Below, piece after piece: positions 27,703 to 36,730 of a stretch of 64,000 nt of DNA (positions within the stretch are counted from its first letter, which is position 1; each line of letters starts with the position of its first letter). The notes beneath the pieces are model-generated. The model did not search any database and had not been told where the DNA came from. It saw nothing but the letters and a program-made list of their open reading frames with translations. The DNA is from Sphaerisporangium flaviroseum (lineage in GTDB: Bacteria > Actinomycetota > Actinomycetes > Streptosporangiales > Streptosporangiaceae): assembly GCF_039537005.1 (NCBI RefSeq), contig NZ_BAAAZR010000008.1, positions 1 to 64,000 on the forward strand, written 5' to 3'. A program made the translations under genes and the position numbers.

Positions 27703-29283
27703 GTGAAGCGGGTTTTCCTGGTTGGAACAAGCGTTACGGTGCTGGTCACCGCATTGACAGGAGGGGCGAGGGGAGAGGTAGCCGCTCCGCGCGACGAGGT
27801 GGCCTGGGCCCCGTGCCCCGGGCAGAAGACGGCGGTCGCGGTGGAGTGCGCGACCGTGAAGGTCCCGGTCGACCACACCCGGCCGGAAGGGCAGACCATC
27901 TCGCTGGCCCTCAACCGGATCAAGGGCTCGGCGTCCCACGGCCGTAACGGTCTCGGCGTGCTGCTGGTCAACCCCGGAGGTCCCGGGGCCTCGGGTGTGA
28001 ACCTCGCGCGGTACGTCGCCGTCGCGCTGCCCAAGGACGTCGCGGCGCGGTATGACGTGATCGGGTTCGATCCGCGCGGTGTGGGGCTGAGCGAGCCCGC
28101 ACTGAGCTGCGCCGACCCCAAGAAGCACTTCGCCGCTCCGCGCCTCGACCAGGTGCCGAAGAACGACGCGGCCGAGCAGGCGTTGCTCGCGCGGGCCAAG
28201 CACTACGCCGACGCGTGCGGCAGCCGCTGGTCGTGGCTGCTGCCCCACCTCACCACCGAGAACTCCGCCCGTGACATGGACAAGATCCGTCAGGCGCTCG
28301 GTGAGCAGAAGATCAGCTACCTCGGCTACTCGTACGGCACCTACCTCGGCGCCGTCTACGCGACGCTGTTCCCCGACCGGGTGAAGCGGCTGGTGCTGGA
28401 CAGCGTGGTCGACCCGGAAGGGGTGTGGTACGACGCGAACATCGCCCAGGACTACGCCTTCGACCGGCGGCACCGTGACTTCCTGGCCTGGGTCGCACGG
28501 CACAACGACGTGTACCACCTGGGCCGGACCCAGAGCGAGGTCTCCTCGGCGTGGTACTCCATGCGCGAGCGCCTGGGCGCCCGGCCGGCCGGCGGCCTCA
28601 TCGGGCCGAGCGAGCTGGACGACATCTTCACCGTCGGCGGGTACACCAACCTCGTGTGGCCCCGGTTCGCCGGCGCCTTCTCCGCCTACGCCAGGAAGGG
28701 ACAGGCCGAGGGCCTGGTGTCGGCCTACCGCGTGCACGTCGACCATGACGCGGCGGCCGAGAACAACTACGCGGTCTACCTGGCCGTCCAGTGCCGGGAC
28801 GCGGAGTGGCCGCGCGACTGGGCACGCTGGTGGGCCGACACGACCAAGGTGAACGCCAAGGCGCCGTTCATGGCGTGGCCCAACGCCTGGTACAACGCGC
28901 CCTGCGCCTTCTGGCCGGAGAAGGGGACGACGCCGATCCACGTCGGTGACGTCGCCCACCTGCCCCCGATCCTGCTCGTGCAGTCGAAGCTGGACGCCGC
29001 CACGCCGTACGCCGGGGCGCTGCGGGTGCGCGGACGGTTCCCCAGCTCGAGGCTGCTCGTCGAGACCGGAGGCAACCACGGAGTGTCCCTGGGCGGCAAC
29101 ATCTGCGTCGACCGGCACCTCGCCGCCTACCTGCGGGACGGTAGCGTCCCGGGTGGCTCGGAGCGGCACACCGGACGGCAGGCCGACGCCACGTGCCCGA
29201 CGGGGCCGGAGCCGCGGCCGGTGGCCCCTGCCCCGGCGAGCCCCGGTCACTTGCGGCTGTCGAAGGCCATTCTCGGCCAGTAG
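27703..29283 (+). CDS. Secreted tripeptidyl-aminopeptidase-like alpha/beta hydrolase
   Basis: 526 aa from a GTG with GGGAG 7 bases upstream. A signal peptide spans residues 1-25. The oxyanion segment is LVNPGGPGASG, the nucleophile elbow is GYSYGTYLG, and the C-terminal TAP-like lid carries the acid in QSKLDAATP and the histidine in GGNHGVS. Relatives in Streptomyces (SlpD/SlpE, Tap) remove tripeptides from secreted proteins. It stands alone between the phosphatase and a GNAT gene. The last 35 residues are Pro/Ala-rich. Confidence 0.87.
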   Translation: MKRVFLVGTSVTVLVTALTGGARGEVAAPRDEVAWAPCPGQKTAVAVECATVKVPVDHTRPEGQTISLALNRIKGSASHGRNGLGVLLVNPGGPGASGVNLARYVAVALPKDVAARYDVIGFDPRGVGLSEPALSCADPKKHFAAPRLDQVPKNDAAEQALLARAKHYADACGSRWSWLLPHLTTENSARDMDKIRQALGEQKISYLGYSYGTYLGAVYATLFPDRVKRLVLDSVVDPEGVWYDANIAQDYAFDRRHRDFLAWVARHNDVYHLGRTQSEVSSAWYSMRERLGARPAGGLIGPSELDDIFTVGGYTNLVWPRFAGAFSAYARKGQAEGLVSAYRVHVDHDAAAENNYAVYLAVQCRDAEWPRDWARWWADTTKVNAKAPFMAWPNAWYNAPCAFWPEKGTTPIHVGDVAHLPPILLVQSKLDAATPYAGALRVRGRFPSSRLLVETGGNHGVSLGGNICVDRHLAAYLRDGSVPGGSERHTGRQADATCPTGPEPRPVAPAPASPGHLRLSKAILGQ

Positions 29284-29315
29284 GGTCGGTTCGTTCCAAA
29301 ATCAGGGCGGTCGCG

Positions 29316-29321
29316 TAGGCT
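29316..29321 (+). promoter_or_regulatory. -10 (TAGGCT) for the leaderless GNAT gene
   Basis: TAGGCT, 6 bases, then GTG 29328. No ribosome site. Confidence 0.5.
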
Positions 29322-29327
29322 AAGCGC

Positions 29328-30173
29328 GTGATGCTGCGAACATCGGCGTCGCGCGTGCTCGACGATCAGGACCGCGAAGAGGTGCTTTCGATCCTCGACG
29401 CGGACCCCGTCGCCAACGTCTTCGTCGCCTCCCGGGTCCGGTCCGTCGGGCTCAGCCCGGCTCGGCTCGGCGGACAGATGTGGGGATTCGGCCCGCGCGG
29501 CGGGCTGACCTCACTGTGCTACGCCGGAGCCAACCTGGTCCCGGTCAACGCCGGCCCTGAGGCCGTCCAGGCCTTCGCCGACCGTGCTCGCAAGCAGGGC
29601 CGGCGCTGCTCGTCGATCGTCGGCCCCGCCGACGCCGTCGAGAAGCTGTGGGACCGGCTTGAGCCCTACTGGGGCCCGGCGCGGGCCATCCGCTGGGCCC
29701 AGCCCGTCATGGCCACCTCCTCGCCGTCGCCGGTGCCGCCGGACCCGTTGGTCAGGCAGGTCCGGCCCGATGAGTTCGCCACGCTGCTCCCCGCATGCGT
29801 GGCGATGTTCACCGAGGAGGTCGGCATCTCACCCGATCTCGGGGACGGCGGCGCCCTCTACCGGTCCCGCGTCGCGGAACTGATCCGCATCGGCCGCTCG
29901 TACGCCCGCATCGAGGACGGCCAGGTCGTCTTCAAGGCGGAGGTCGGGGCGGTGACGCCGCAGGTCTGCCAGATCCAGGGTGTGTGGGTGCATCCCGAAC
30001 GGCGTGGCCGGGGACATGCGGTGACGGGCATGGCGGCCGTCGTCGACCTGACCCTGCGGCACTTCGCGCCGGTGGTCAGCCTGTACGTCAACGACTTCAA
30101 CGTTCCCGCGCGGGCGGCCTATCGCAAGGTGGGCTTCAAGGAAGTCGACACGTTCATGTCCGTGCTGTTCTGA
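29328..30173 (+). CDS. GNAT-family N-acetyltransferase with N-terminal DUF4081 domain
   Basis: 281 aa. Residues 1-125 are the DUF4081-type domain (LDADPVANVFVASRV). The GNAT domain at about 140-281 has the acetyl-CoA loop VHPERRGRGHAVTGM and the C-terminal NVPARAAYRKVGF. In many actinobacteria a protein like this sits next to the dxr/ispG genes, and here it lies 3 kb downstream with two genes between. Leaderless GTG 29328 is favoured; ATG 29331 directly follows it. The acceptor is unknown. Confidence 0.82.
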   Translation: MMLRTSASRVLDDQDREEVLSILDADPVANVFVASRVRSVGLSPARLGGQMWGFGPRGGLTSLCYAGANLVPVNAGPEAVQAFADRARKQGRRCSSIVGPADAVEKLWDRLEPYWGPARAIRWAQPVMATSSPSPVPPDPLVRQVRPDEFATLLPACVAMFTEEVGISPDLGDGGALYRSRVAELIRIGRSYARIEDGQVVFKAEVGAVTPQVCQIQGVWVHPERRGRGHAVTGMAAVVDLTLRHFAPVVSLYVNDFNVPARAAYRKVGFKEVDTFMSVLF

Positions 30174-30224
30174 CCTGGTCCGTCGCGGTGGACGGGCCGG
30201 ATCCGGGCGGCTGGCCGGCGTCGG

Positions 30225-30230
30225 TACCCT
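30225..30230 (+). promoter_or_regulatory. -10 (TACCCT) for the HipA-like/DUF3037 operon
   Basis: TACCCT, 6 bases, then GTG 30237, the same spacing as for the GNAT gene just upstream. Leaderless transcription is likely. Confidence 0.45.
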
Positions 30231-30236
30231 TGGCGA

Positions 30237-30989
30237 GTGCTCGAACAGGTGACCGCGACGCGATACGTGACCCCGCTCCGGGAGGGCGGGTCCCTGCCGG
30301 GCGTCGTCGAAGCAGATGACCTTGGTACCTATGTCGTGAAATTTCGTGGTGCGGGGCAGGGTCGGCGCGTGCTCGTCGCCGAGATCATCTGTGCCGAGCT
30401 GGCCCGCAGGCTCGAGCTGCGCACCCCTGACCTGCGGATCGTCGACCTCGACCCGCAGATCGGGGCCAGGGAGCCCGACCAGGAGATCCAGGATCTTCTC
30501 AACGCCAGCGAGGGCCACAACCTTGGGGTGGACTTCCTCCCCGGCGCGCTGGGCTTCGACCCCCTCGCGTGGACCCCCGACGCCGGGTTCGCCTCCCGGG
30601 TGCTGTGGTTCGACGCGCTCATCCACAACGTCGACAGAAGCTGGCGCAACCCCAACCTGCTCGTCTGGCACGGCGACACCTGGCTGATCGACCACGGCGC
30701 CGCTCTGTGGTTCCACCACAACTGGCGCACCGCCGACCCGCAGCGCGCCTTCGACGCCGGGGATCACGTACTGGCGCCGTTCGCGACGCGCATCGAGGAG
30801 GCGGACGCCGAGCTTACCGGGCGCATCACCGAGGAGCTGATCCGCACGGTCGTCGACCTCGTCCCTGGTGAGTGGCTCGACGGCGAGCCCGGGTTCCCCG
30901 ACGCGGAGGCCGTACGCCGCGCCTACGTCGACCACCTGCTCGCCCGCGCCCACGGCCCGCGCGCCTGGCTGCCGGCGGTGGCGCGATGA
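30237..30989 (+). CDS. HipA-like kinase-fold protein
   Basis: 250 aa. The short HipA-like fold lacks the N-terminal subdomain of classic HipA. The putative catalytic segment is DALIHNVDRSWRNPNLL (Asp and Asn in the kinase-loop positions), followed by the metal-binding region LIDHGAALWF. TYVVKFRGAGQGRRVLVAEI supplies the probable ATP-binding lysine and loop. Classic HipA phosphorylates glutamyl-tRNA synthetase, but targets of this branch are not known to me. The stop overlaps the start of the DUF3037 gene (ATGA), so they are made together. No HipB-type HTH antitoxin is present. Confidence 0.8.
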   Translation: MLEQVTATRYVTPLREGGSLPGVVEADDLGTYVVKFRGAGQGRRVLVAEIICAELARRLELRTPDLRIVDLDPQIGAREPDQEIQDLLNASEGHNLGVDFLPGALGFDPLAWTPDAGFASRVLWFDALIHNVDRSWRNPNLLVWHGDTWLIDHGAALWFHHNWRTADPQRAFDAGDHVLAPFATRIEEADAELTGRITEELIRTVVDLVPGEWLDGEPGFPDAEAVRRAYVDHLLARAHGPRAWLPAVAR

Positions 30990-31381
30990 GCGACCTGCAC
31001 ATCTACGAGTACGCGGTGATCCGGATCGTGCCGTGCGTGGTCAGGGGTGAGCTGATCAACGCCGGAGTGATCGTCTACTCGCAGCCGTGCGACTACCTGT
31101 GCGCCCGCACCGAGCTCGACGAGGACCGGCTGCGCGCGCTCGACGACGGCGCCGACGTCGCGGGCATCAGGCAGGCGCTCGCCGCCGTCGAGCGCGCGTG
31201 CTCGGAGGACTCGGGACCGCTGCGCGAGGAGTCGCTGGGCAGCCGGTTCCGGTGGCTGACCGCGCCGCGCAGCACGATCGTGCAGACCGGCCCCGTCCAC
31301 GCGGGGCTGGCCGCCGATCCCGCGGCCGAGCTGGAGAACCTCCTCGGGCGCCTGGTCCGCAGGGCTACATCCGCGCGATGA
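30986..31381 (+). CDS. DUF3037 protein, partner of the HipA-like kinase
   Basis: 131 aa. The opening IYEYAVIRIVPCVVRGELINAGVIVYS is the DUF3037 signature. The family has no established biochemical role. It is coupled by ATGA to the HipA-like gene, a pairing that recurs in actinobacteria, so the two probably work as a unit, perhaps kinase and modulator. Its 3' end overlaps the convergent oxidoreductase gene by 17 bp. Confidence 0.8.
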   Translation: MSDLHIYEYAVIRIVPCVVRGELINAGVIVYSQPCDYLCARTELDEDRLRALDDGADVAGIRQALAAVERACSEDSGPLREESLGSRFRWLTAPRSTIVQTGPVHAGLAADPAAELENLLGRLVRRATSAR

Positions 31382-32249
31382 CCTCCTCCGCGAAGCGCTC
31401 CATGGTCGCGATCTTGAGGTCGAGGCTTCCCTCGCCGAACTTGGCCTTCTCCTCGGGGGTGGCGAGCCACCACGGAGCGGTCATGGTGCCGGTGACGCCC
31501 TTCTCGGCGATCCTGCGGTAGGCCGCCGCGTCCGGCATGACGGCGAGGGCGGCGATCACCTCCAGGTCGTCCTCTGGCCTGCCGTACTCCTTCAGGTAGG
31601 CGCGCAACGTGGCGAGCACCCCGTCCAGTTGCTCCTCGGAGTAGACGCGGTTGCCGATCCAGCCGTCCCCGAGCCGCGCCGCGCGCCGCAGCGCGGCCTC
31701 GCTGTCACCGCCGACGAAGAACGGCACAGGACGCGCCGGGGTCGGGGCGATCGACAGCGGGCCGAAGTCGAAGTGGGTGCCGTGGTGCTCGACCGTGCCG
31801 CCGGCCCACAGCTCCCGCAGGACCGGGATCATCTCGTCCAGCCGCCTGCCCCGGGTGTGGAAGTCCTGCCCGGTCTGCAGGAACTCGTCCTTGCACCAGC
31901 CGACGCCCACGCCGAAGGCGACACGGTCGCGGGACAGCACGGCCGCCGTGGAGACCTGCTTGGCGACGGTGAACAGGTCGCGGGCGGGGGCGATGTAGAC
32001 GTTGGGGGCGAACCGCAGCCGCTCGGTGACGGCGGCCATGGCTCCGATGGTGACCCACACGTCCGGCCAGTGTGTCGCGGCGTTCCAGCGCGGCGCACCG
32101 GTCCGGGAGTAGGGGTAGGGCGACTCGTAGTCGGCGTAGAAGATGTGGTCGGACAGTGTGAGGGTGTCGATGCCGCACCGCTCGGACGCCTTGGCCAGCT
32201 CGATGAACTGGTCGGTGTCGGTGAACGACGCACCCAGCCAGAAGCGCAT
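31365..32249 (-). CDS. LLM-class (luciferase-like) F420/FMN oxidoreductase A
   Basis: 294 aa. The luciferase-like TIM barrel is shown by LAKASERCGIDTLTLSDH, FGVGVGWCKDEF and PFFVGGDSEAALRRAARLGDGW. Absence of an obvious FMN partner and the actinomycete setting favour cofactor F420, but this is inference. Third gene of a leftward operon with the larger LLM protein 12 bp upstream and an alpha/beta hydrolase before that. The substrate is unknown; such sets often act in xenobiotic, terpenoid or lipid oxidation. Confidence 0.85.
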   Translation of the reverse strand: MRFWLGASFTDTDQFIELAKASERCGIDTLTLSDHIFYADYESPYPYSRTGAPRWNAATHWPDVWVTIGAMAAVTERLRFAPNVYIAPARDLFTVAKQVSTAAVLSRDRVAFGVGVGWCKDEFLQTGQDFHTRGRRLDEMIPVLRELWAGGTVEHHGTHFDFGPLSIAPTPARPVPFFVGGDSEAALRRAARLGDGWIGNRVYSEEQLDGVLATLRAYLKEYGRPEDDLEVIAALAVMPDAAAYRRIAEKGVTGTMTAPWWLATPEEKAKFGEGSLDLKIATMERFAEEVIARM

Positions 32250-32261
32250 GCCTGCCCGTCC

Positions 32262-33509
32262 TCAGTCGGCGAACTCGGGGATGACCTTGGTGGCGAACAT
32301 CTCCAGGTTGCGCTTGACCGTGTCGAGCGGCAGCACTCCCTGCTGGCCCTGCATGAACAGCCCGAACCACTCCAGGTCGGGCATGCGGTCGAGCATGCGC
32401 TGGATGCCGCGCTTGACGTCGTCGGGCGTCCCGAGCAGGGCGAGCTCGACCTCGTTCATGCGCTTGTAGTCGCCCTTCTCCGGGGAGATGGGCTTGTGCT
32501 TGTCGTCCTCCTGCTTGCGCAGGACCTCCAGGTAGCCGAAGGGGCCGAAGAAGGCCGCGAAGTCCTTGGACATGGGGCCGTAGGTGGCGATGGCCTCCTC
32601 ACGGGTGTCCGCCATGCCGACGATCTTCAGGATGCCGGTGTGCTCGCCGAGCTTGTAGTCACGGCCGCACTTGGCCGACTCCTCCTGGTAGAGCTTCGCC
32701 TTGGCGGCGTGCTCGTCGGGGTTCGGGGTGAACATCCACGGCAGGATGTTCTCCTGTGCCGCCCGCACCACCGAGCGGTCGCTGATGGTGAACGGCTGCC
32801 ACAGCTCGGGGTAGGGGTCCTGGTAGGGCCTGGGGCTCACCGAGACGGCCTGGATCTTGCCGTCCTCGGACACCTCGCCCGGGGCGCCGAACGTCTTGGT
32901 CCATTCCAGGGCGGGCCAGCCCTCGATGCCGTCGTACGGGGAGGGAACCTCGTAGTCGAGCATCTCGCTCTTGTAGCGGAGGGTCTCCTGGGTCCAGGCC
33001 AGCTTCATGATGTGCAGGATCTCGCCGAACACGTCGAAGTTGCGGTTGTCGGACGCCGATCCGTCCGACCGGGCCGCCGACGCGCGCCAGCGCTGGCCGA
33101 GGACGTTCATCCACCGGTTCTGGTAGCCGCGCGCCACGCCGAGCCGGAGCCGTCCCTTGCAGAACTGGTCGAGCAGGGCCACGTCCTCCGCCGCCCGGAT
33201 GGGGTCCCAGGCGGGCAGCACGAGCCCGAGGGGCGCCAGCAGGATGCGCTCGGTGCGCGCCGCGAGGTCGGTGAGGACCATCAGCGGATTCACCGAGAAC
33301 TCGAAACCCTCCGAGTGGAAGTGGTGCTCGGTCATCATGAGGGCGTCGAAGCCGATCTGGTCGGCGTGCACGGCGATCTCGCGCACTTCGTCCAGCAGCT
33401 TCTGGTACGACTCGGTGTCGCGGCCGATGGGTCGTCTGGCCCGGGCGTTCTCCTCCTGGCTGTACCCGGAGCCCGGGATCTGCGGGTTGAGCATTATGGA
33501 AAATTTCAC
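32262..33509 (-). CDS. LLM-class flavin-dependent oxidoreductase B (long form)
   Basis: 415 aa, longer than its neighbour. AVHADQIGFDALMMTEHHFH, the hallmark HH of bacterial-luciferase-like monooxygenases, and RLRLGVARGYQNRWMN are present. GTG 33509 is chosen with GAGGAG 9 bases upstream; an ATG seven codons earlier lies inside that ribosome site region. It is sandwiched between a hydrolase (13 bp upstream) and LLM protein A (12 bp downstream), which implies joint expression. It may be a Baeyer-Villiger or hydroxylating enzyme on the same substrate. Confidence 0.85.
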   Translation of the reverse strand: MKFSIMLNPQIPGSGYSQEENARARRPIGRDTESYQKLLDEVREIAVHADQIGFDALMMTEHHFHSEGFEFSVNPLMVLTDLAARTERILLAPLGLVLPAWDPIRAAEDVALLDQFCKGRLRLGVARGYQNRWMNVLGQRWRASAARSDGSASDNRNFDVFGEILHIMKLAWTQETLRYKSEMLDYEVPSPYDGIEGWPALEWTKTFGAPGEVSEDGKIQAVSVSPRPYQDPYPELWQPFTISDRSVVRAAQENILPWMFTPNPDEHAAKAKLYQEESAKCGRDYKLGEHTGILKIVGMADTREEAIATYGPMSKDFAAFFGPFGYLEVLRKQEDDKHKPISPEKGDYKRMNEVELALLGTPDDVKRGIQRMLDRMPDLEWFGLFMQGQQGVLPLDTVKRNLEMFATKVIPEFAD

Positions 33510-33522
33510 GGCAAACTTCTCC

Positions 33523-34329
33523 TCATGCACGAGCGCCGGCGAGCGCCTTCAGCCATTTGTTGACGACGAGGAGGAACTCCGCCGGACGTTCCTCGTGTAG
33601 CCGGTGGCCGCTGCCCTCCCACACCACCGCCCGCGAGCGGGGGTCCTTGAACAACCCCGACTCCCAGGCGGCCTGGTCGGGGTCGAACCAGAAAGTCAGC
33701 ACCGGGCACGGCCGGCGTGCCAGGTAACCGTCGGAGTTGGGCCGCACCCCGATGGCGCCCGGCACCGCGAACATCGCCTCGAACGCCTCCACCAGCACGT
33801 GCGGCGGGGTGGCCAGCGTGCGCCGCCGGTGCGACTCGCGCAGCCAGGCGGGGGTGGCCGGCGTGTACGACCACTGGTCGATGTCCACAGCGACGGCGGA
33901 GGTGTCCCCGCCACGCAGCGCCTCGACCATGCCGGGGAAGGCCGACGCGACGGCGCCTGTGAAGCCGTACCCGGGGTCGACCGTCACCAGCGCGCGCACC
34001 GAATCGGGGTGCTCGACCGCGAGGTGGGAGACCACCTGACCGCCCATGGAGTGGCCGACGGCCACCACGGGGCCTGTGCCCAGCCCGGCGAGCAGTTCGG
34101 CCAGGTCGGCGGCCATGCGGCGCGGGGTGTTGCCCGTGTCGCGGGAGGTGGAGTATCCATGGCCTCGGAGATCGACGGCTATCACACGGTGCCGTTCGCG
34201 GAGCGCCGGGATATGGTGCGTCCATTCGTGAGAGTCCGATCCCCAGCCGTGGACGAGGAGCAGCACCGAATCGGAGCCACCGTCATCCGTGTAGAACAGT
34301 CGCACGCCGTCGACATCGGCGAATGCCAT
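33523..34329 (-). CDS. Alpha/beta hydrolase
   Basis: 268 aa. The oxyanion motif is LLVHGWGSDSHEW, the nucleophile elbow GHSMGGQVV, the acid lies in a late FWFDPD region and the histidine is in GSGHRLHEERP. First gene of the leftward operon with two luciferase-like oxidoreductases. ATG 34329 has a strong AGGAGGGG site. Hydrolysis of an ester, lactone or epoxide produced by its partners is plausible. The divergent promoter carries the CRAGC palindrome. Confidence 0.88.
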   Translation of the reverse strand: MAFADVDGVRLFYTDDGGSDSVLLLVHGWGSDSHEWTHHIPALRERHRVIAVDLRGHGYSTSRDTGNTPRRMAADLAELLAGLGTGPVVAVGHSMGGQVVSHLAVEHPDSVRALVTVDPGYGFTGAVASAFPGMVEALRGGDTSAVAVDIDQWSYTPATPAWLRESHRRRTLATPPHVLVEAFEAMFAVPGAIGVRPNSDGYLARRPCPVLTFWFDPDQAAWESGLFKDPRSRAVVWEGSGHRLHEERPAEFLLVVNKWLKALAGARA

Positions 34330-34378
34330 GACCGCCCCTCCTATGAGGACTACCCGCCAGGCAAGCTACCCTAGGAAT

Positions 34379-34404
34379 GCTAACCGAGCAATCGCTTGTT
34401 TAGC
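34379..34404. promoter_or_regulatory. Operator-like palindrome between the hydrolase and LLM genes
   Basis: A 26-bp imperfect palindrome with GCTAA and TTAGC at its ends. The core CGAGCAATCGCTTG (34388-34401) fits the pattern CRAGCRNNCGCTWG found at three other promoters in the window. It lies just upstream of a possible minus-strand -10, TAGGGT (34368-34373), for the hydrolase operon. Confidence 0.6.
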
Positions 34405-34436
34405 CACGCGCGACAGGTCACGGAGAGGACGGCGTC

Positions 34437-35264
34437 ATGCGGCTAGGCGTCACGATGTTCACCACCGACCAGGCGATGCCGGTCAGCGACCTGGCACGCG
34501 CCGCCGAGGAACGGGGCTTCACCTCGTTGTACGTGCCGGAGCACACCCACATCCCGGTCTCACGCAGAACCCCGCCCGCCGCGGGACAGGACGTGCTGCC
34601 CGAGGAGTACAAGCGGACCCTCGATCCGCTGGTCGCGCTCGCCTACGCGGCGGCCGTCACCGAGCGCCTCACCGTCGGGACGGGCATCCTGCTGGCGGCC
34701 CAGCGCGACCCCATCGTGACGGCCAAGGCCGTCGCCACCCTCGACCACCTGTCCGGCGGGCGCTTCGTGCTCGGCGTCGGGTTCGGCTGGAACGTCGAGG
34801 AGATGGAGGACCACGGCGTGTCGTACGGCTCGCGTCGTGACGTCGTCCGCGAGCACGTGCTGGCCATGAAGGAGCTGTGGAGCCGGGAGGTCGCCGGCTT
34901 CGAGGGACGGCACGTGAGCTTCGAGCCGTCCTGGTCCTGGCCCAAGCCGGTCGGCGGGCCGCCGGTCCTCATCGGCGGTGCGGCGGGCCCCAAGATGTTC
35001 GCGCATGTCGCGGAGTACGCCGACGGCTGGATGCCGATCGGCGGCAAGGGCGTGAAGGACGCGCTGCCCGCCCTCCGCGAGGCCTACGACAAGGCCGGCC
35101 GCGACCCGGCGACGGTGAGGGTCGTACCGTTCGGCACCGTGCCGAGCAAGGGGAAGCTCGACTACTACGCCGAGCTGGGCATCGAAGAGGTCGTGTGCAG
35201 CGTCCCGAGCGCGTCGGCCGCCACCGTCCTGCCGGTGCTCGACGGCTACTCCGCGCTTCTCTGA
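34437..35264 (+). CDS. LLM-class F420-dependent oxidoreductase C
   Basis: 275 aa. MRLGVTMFTTDQAMPVSDLA, LSGGRFVLGVGFGWNVEEM and PPVLIGGAAGPKMFAHVAEYADGWMPI (in parts) fit the TIGR-type F420-dependent LLM group. GGAGAGG lies 8 bases before the ATG. Divergent from the hydrolase/LLM operon across a shared palindrome and convergent with a metallo-beta-lactamase gene, which it overlaps by 19 bp. Probably the same pathway as its neighbours. Confidence 0.87.
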   Translation: MRLGVTMFTTDQAMPVSDLARAAEERGFTSLYVPEHTHIPVSRRTPPAAGQDVLPEEYKRTLDPLVALAYAAAVTERLTVGTGILLAAQRDPIVTAKAVATLDHLSGGRFVLGVGFGWNVEEMEDHGVSYGSRRDVVREHVLAMKELWSREVAGFEGRHVSFEPSWSWPKPVGGPPVLIGGAAGPKMFAHVAEYADGWMPIGGKGVKDALPALREAYDKAGRDPATVRVVPFGTVPSKGKLDYYAELGIEEVVCSVPSASAATVLPVLDGYSALL

Positions 35265-36577
35265 GCCGGGGGGACCCACCACGTGTGGCCGCCCGCTATC
35301 TCGTGGTAGACGTCGAGCAGGTCCTTTGAGGTGGTCACGCTTCGCGACTCGGCGGCGGCCCAGGTGTACACCCCGCGGGACATGGTCGAGGTCTCCTGCC
35401 GCACCCGCAGCGTGTAGACGCGCGCCCTGATCTCGTGCACCTTGTGGTCGAGCGGGTCCGCCTGCATGGCCAGCTCGGCGAGCTGGCAGGCCAGGCGCAG
35501 GTCCCCTTCCGCCGCCGCCGTGGCGGCACGGGCGGCCAGGGCCGGGGCGCCTCCGGCCAGGTCGGCCAGCGCGGTGGCGAGCACCTCGTCGGGCGCCGGT
35601 TTGAGGTGGGCCGGGTTGCCGTCGTGCCAGCCGCCGTAGAGGCGCCAGATGTTGCGCACGACGAACTCCGGCTCGTCGTAGTGCGGCTGAAGGTAGGGAC
35701 GGCCGGCCAGTCCCGCCGGCGGTTTCACGCTGTGGATGATCTCGTCGAGGCGGGCGCCCGCGTTCATCATCTCCAGCGTCTGCTCGACCAGGCAGTCGAG
35801 GTAGTCCGCGGTGTCGGTCAGCGCCTGCCGTACCCTGGCCGGGCCGACGATGGGCAGGCCATGGCCGGGGAGCAGCACCTCCGCGTCCTGGGCCGCCATC
35901 TTCCGCAGCGCGGTCGCCCATTCGTCGGGGTACCGCTGGACCTTCTGCGGGTTACCGGCATTCGGGGTGACCCAGATGAACAGGTCACCGGTCAGCAGCA
36001 CGCCGCGCTCGGGCAGGAACGCCCACGTGGCGTCGTCGGTCTCCCCACGGGCGTGGTGCATCTCGAAGGTCACGTCGCCGAGCGAGACGCGGAGCTCGTC
36101 CCGGTAGGTGAGGTCGGGCTGCCGGTAGGCGGTCGGCCAGGTCATCCGCGTGAAGCCGAACTGGCGCTGGTTGATCACGGTGTTGTAGCCGGCGGTCCTG
36201 GCGTACCGGATGAACCGCGCCGCCACGTCCTCGTGCGCGATGACGCTCGGGCGCGGGGCGTCCTCGGCGTCGAAGGGGTCCATCCCCGCGACGTGGTCGA
36301 AGTGGCCGTGGGAGAAGATGGCGTAGCGGACCGGCTCGTCCGACCAGGCTCTCATGGCCGCGTGCATCGTCCCCGCGTCCACGTTGTTGCCGGTGTCGAA
36401 CAGAGCCAGGCCGCCATCGCCCCGAATGCCGTAGACGTTCCCGAACCCGGGCCACATGACCACGCGTTCGGCCACCTCCTGCACCCCCCTCGAGCGCAGG
36501 TCCCGCAGCGGCACCTCCTGCGGGGTCACCGACCCGCCCCAGACGGCGTCCGCGTGGTCAAGGATCGGTGATGTCAT
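35246..36577 (-). CDS. Metallo-beta-lactamase-fold hydrolase, alkylsulfatase-like
   Basis: 443 aa. The zinc motif FSHGHFDHVAG, the later LLTGDLF Asp and PGHGLPI His form a binuclear site. The region from about 265 onward, with GWHDGNPAHLKP and QLAELAMQADPLDH, matches the dimerisation domain of SDS-hydrolase-type alkylsulfatases. No C-terminal SCP2-like domain is evident. It could cleave a sulfate or other ester in the neighbouring pathway. ATG 36577; the upstream signal is unclear. Confidence 0.83.
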   Translation of the reverse strand: MTSPILDHADAVWGGSVTPQEVPLRDLRSRGVQEVAERVVMWPGFGNVYGIRGDGGLALFDTGNNVDAGTMHAAMRAWSDEPVRYAIFSHGHFDHVAGMDPFDAEDAPRPSVIAHEDVAARFIRYARTAGYNTVINQRQFGFTRMTWPTAYRQPDLTYRDELRVSLGDVTFEMHHARGETDDATWAFLPERGVLLTGDLFIWVTPNAGNPQKVQRYPDEWATALRKMAAQDAEVLLPGHGLPIVGPARVRQALTDTADYLDCLVEQTLEMMNAGARLDEIIHSVKPPAGLAGRPYLQPHYDEPEFVVRNIWRLYGGWHDGNPAHLKPAPDEVLATALADLAGGAPALAARAATAAAEGDLRLACQLAELAMQADPLDHKVHEIRARVYTLRVRQETSTMSRGVYTWAAAESRSVTTSKDLLDVYHEIAGGHTWWVPPAQRSAE

Positions 36578-36730
36578 GCGACCAGCGTGCCCCAGCCGCC
36601 ACCGCGAACAGCAGTAGGGATATCCCTACATCTTGGATCTTTACCGCCTTACGACTGCCGGGCGTCTGCTCCTCCCATACAGGATTCGGCCGGGATATTT
36701 ACCGGAACGTATAGCGCGATAGCCGGTGGG

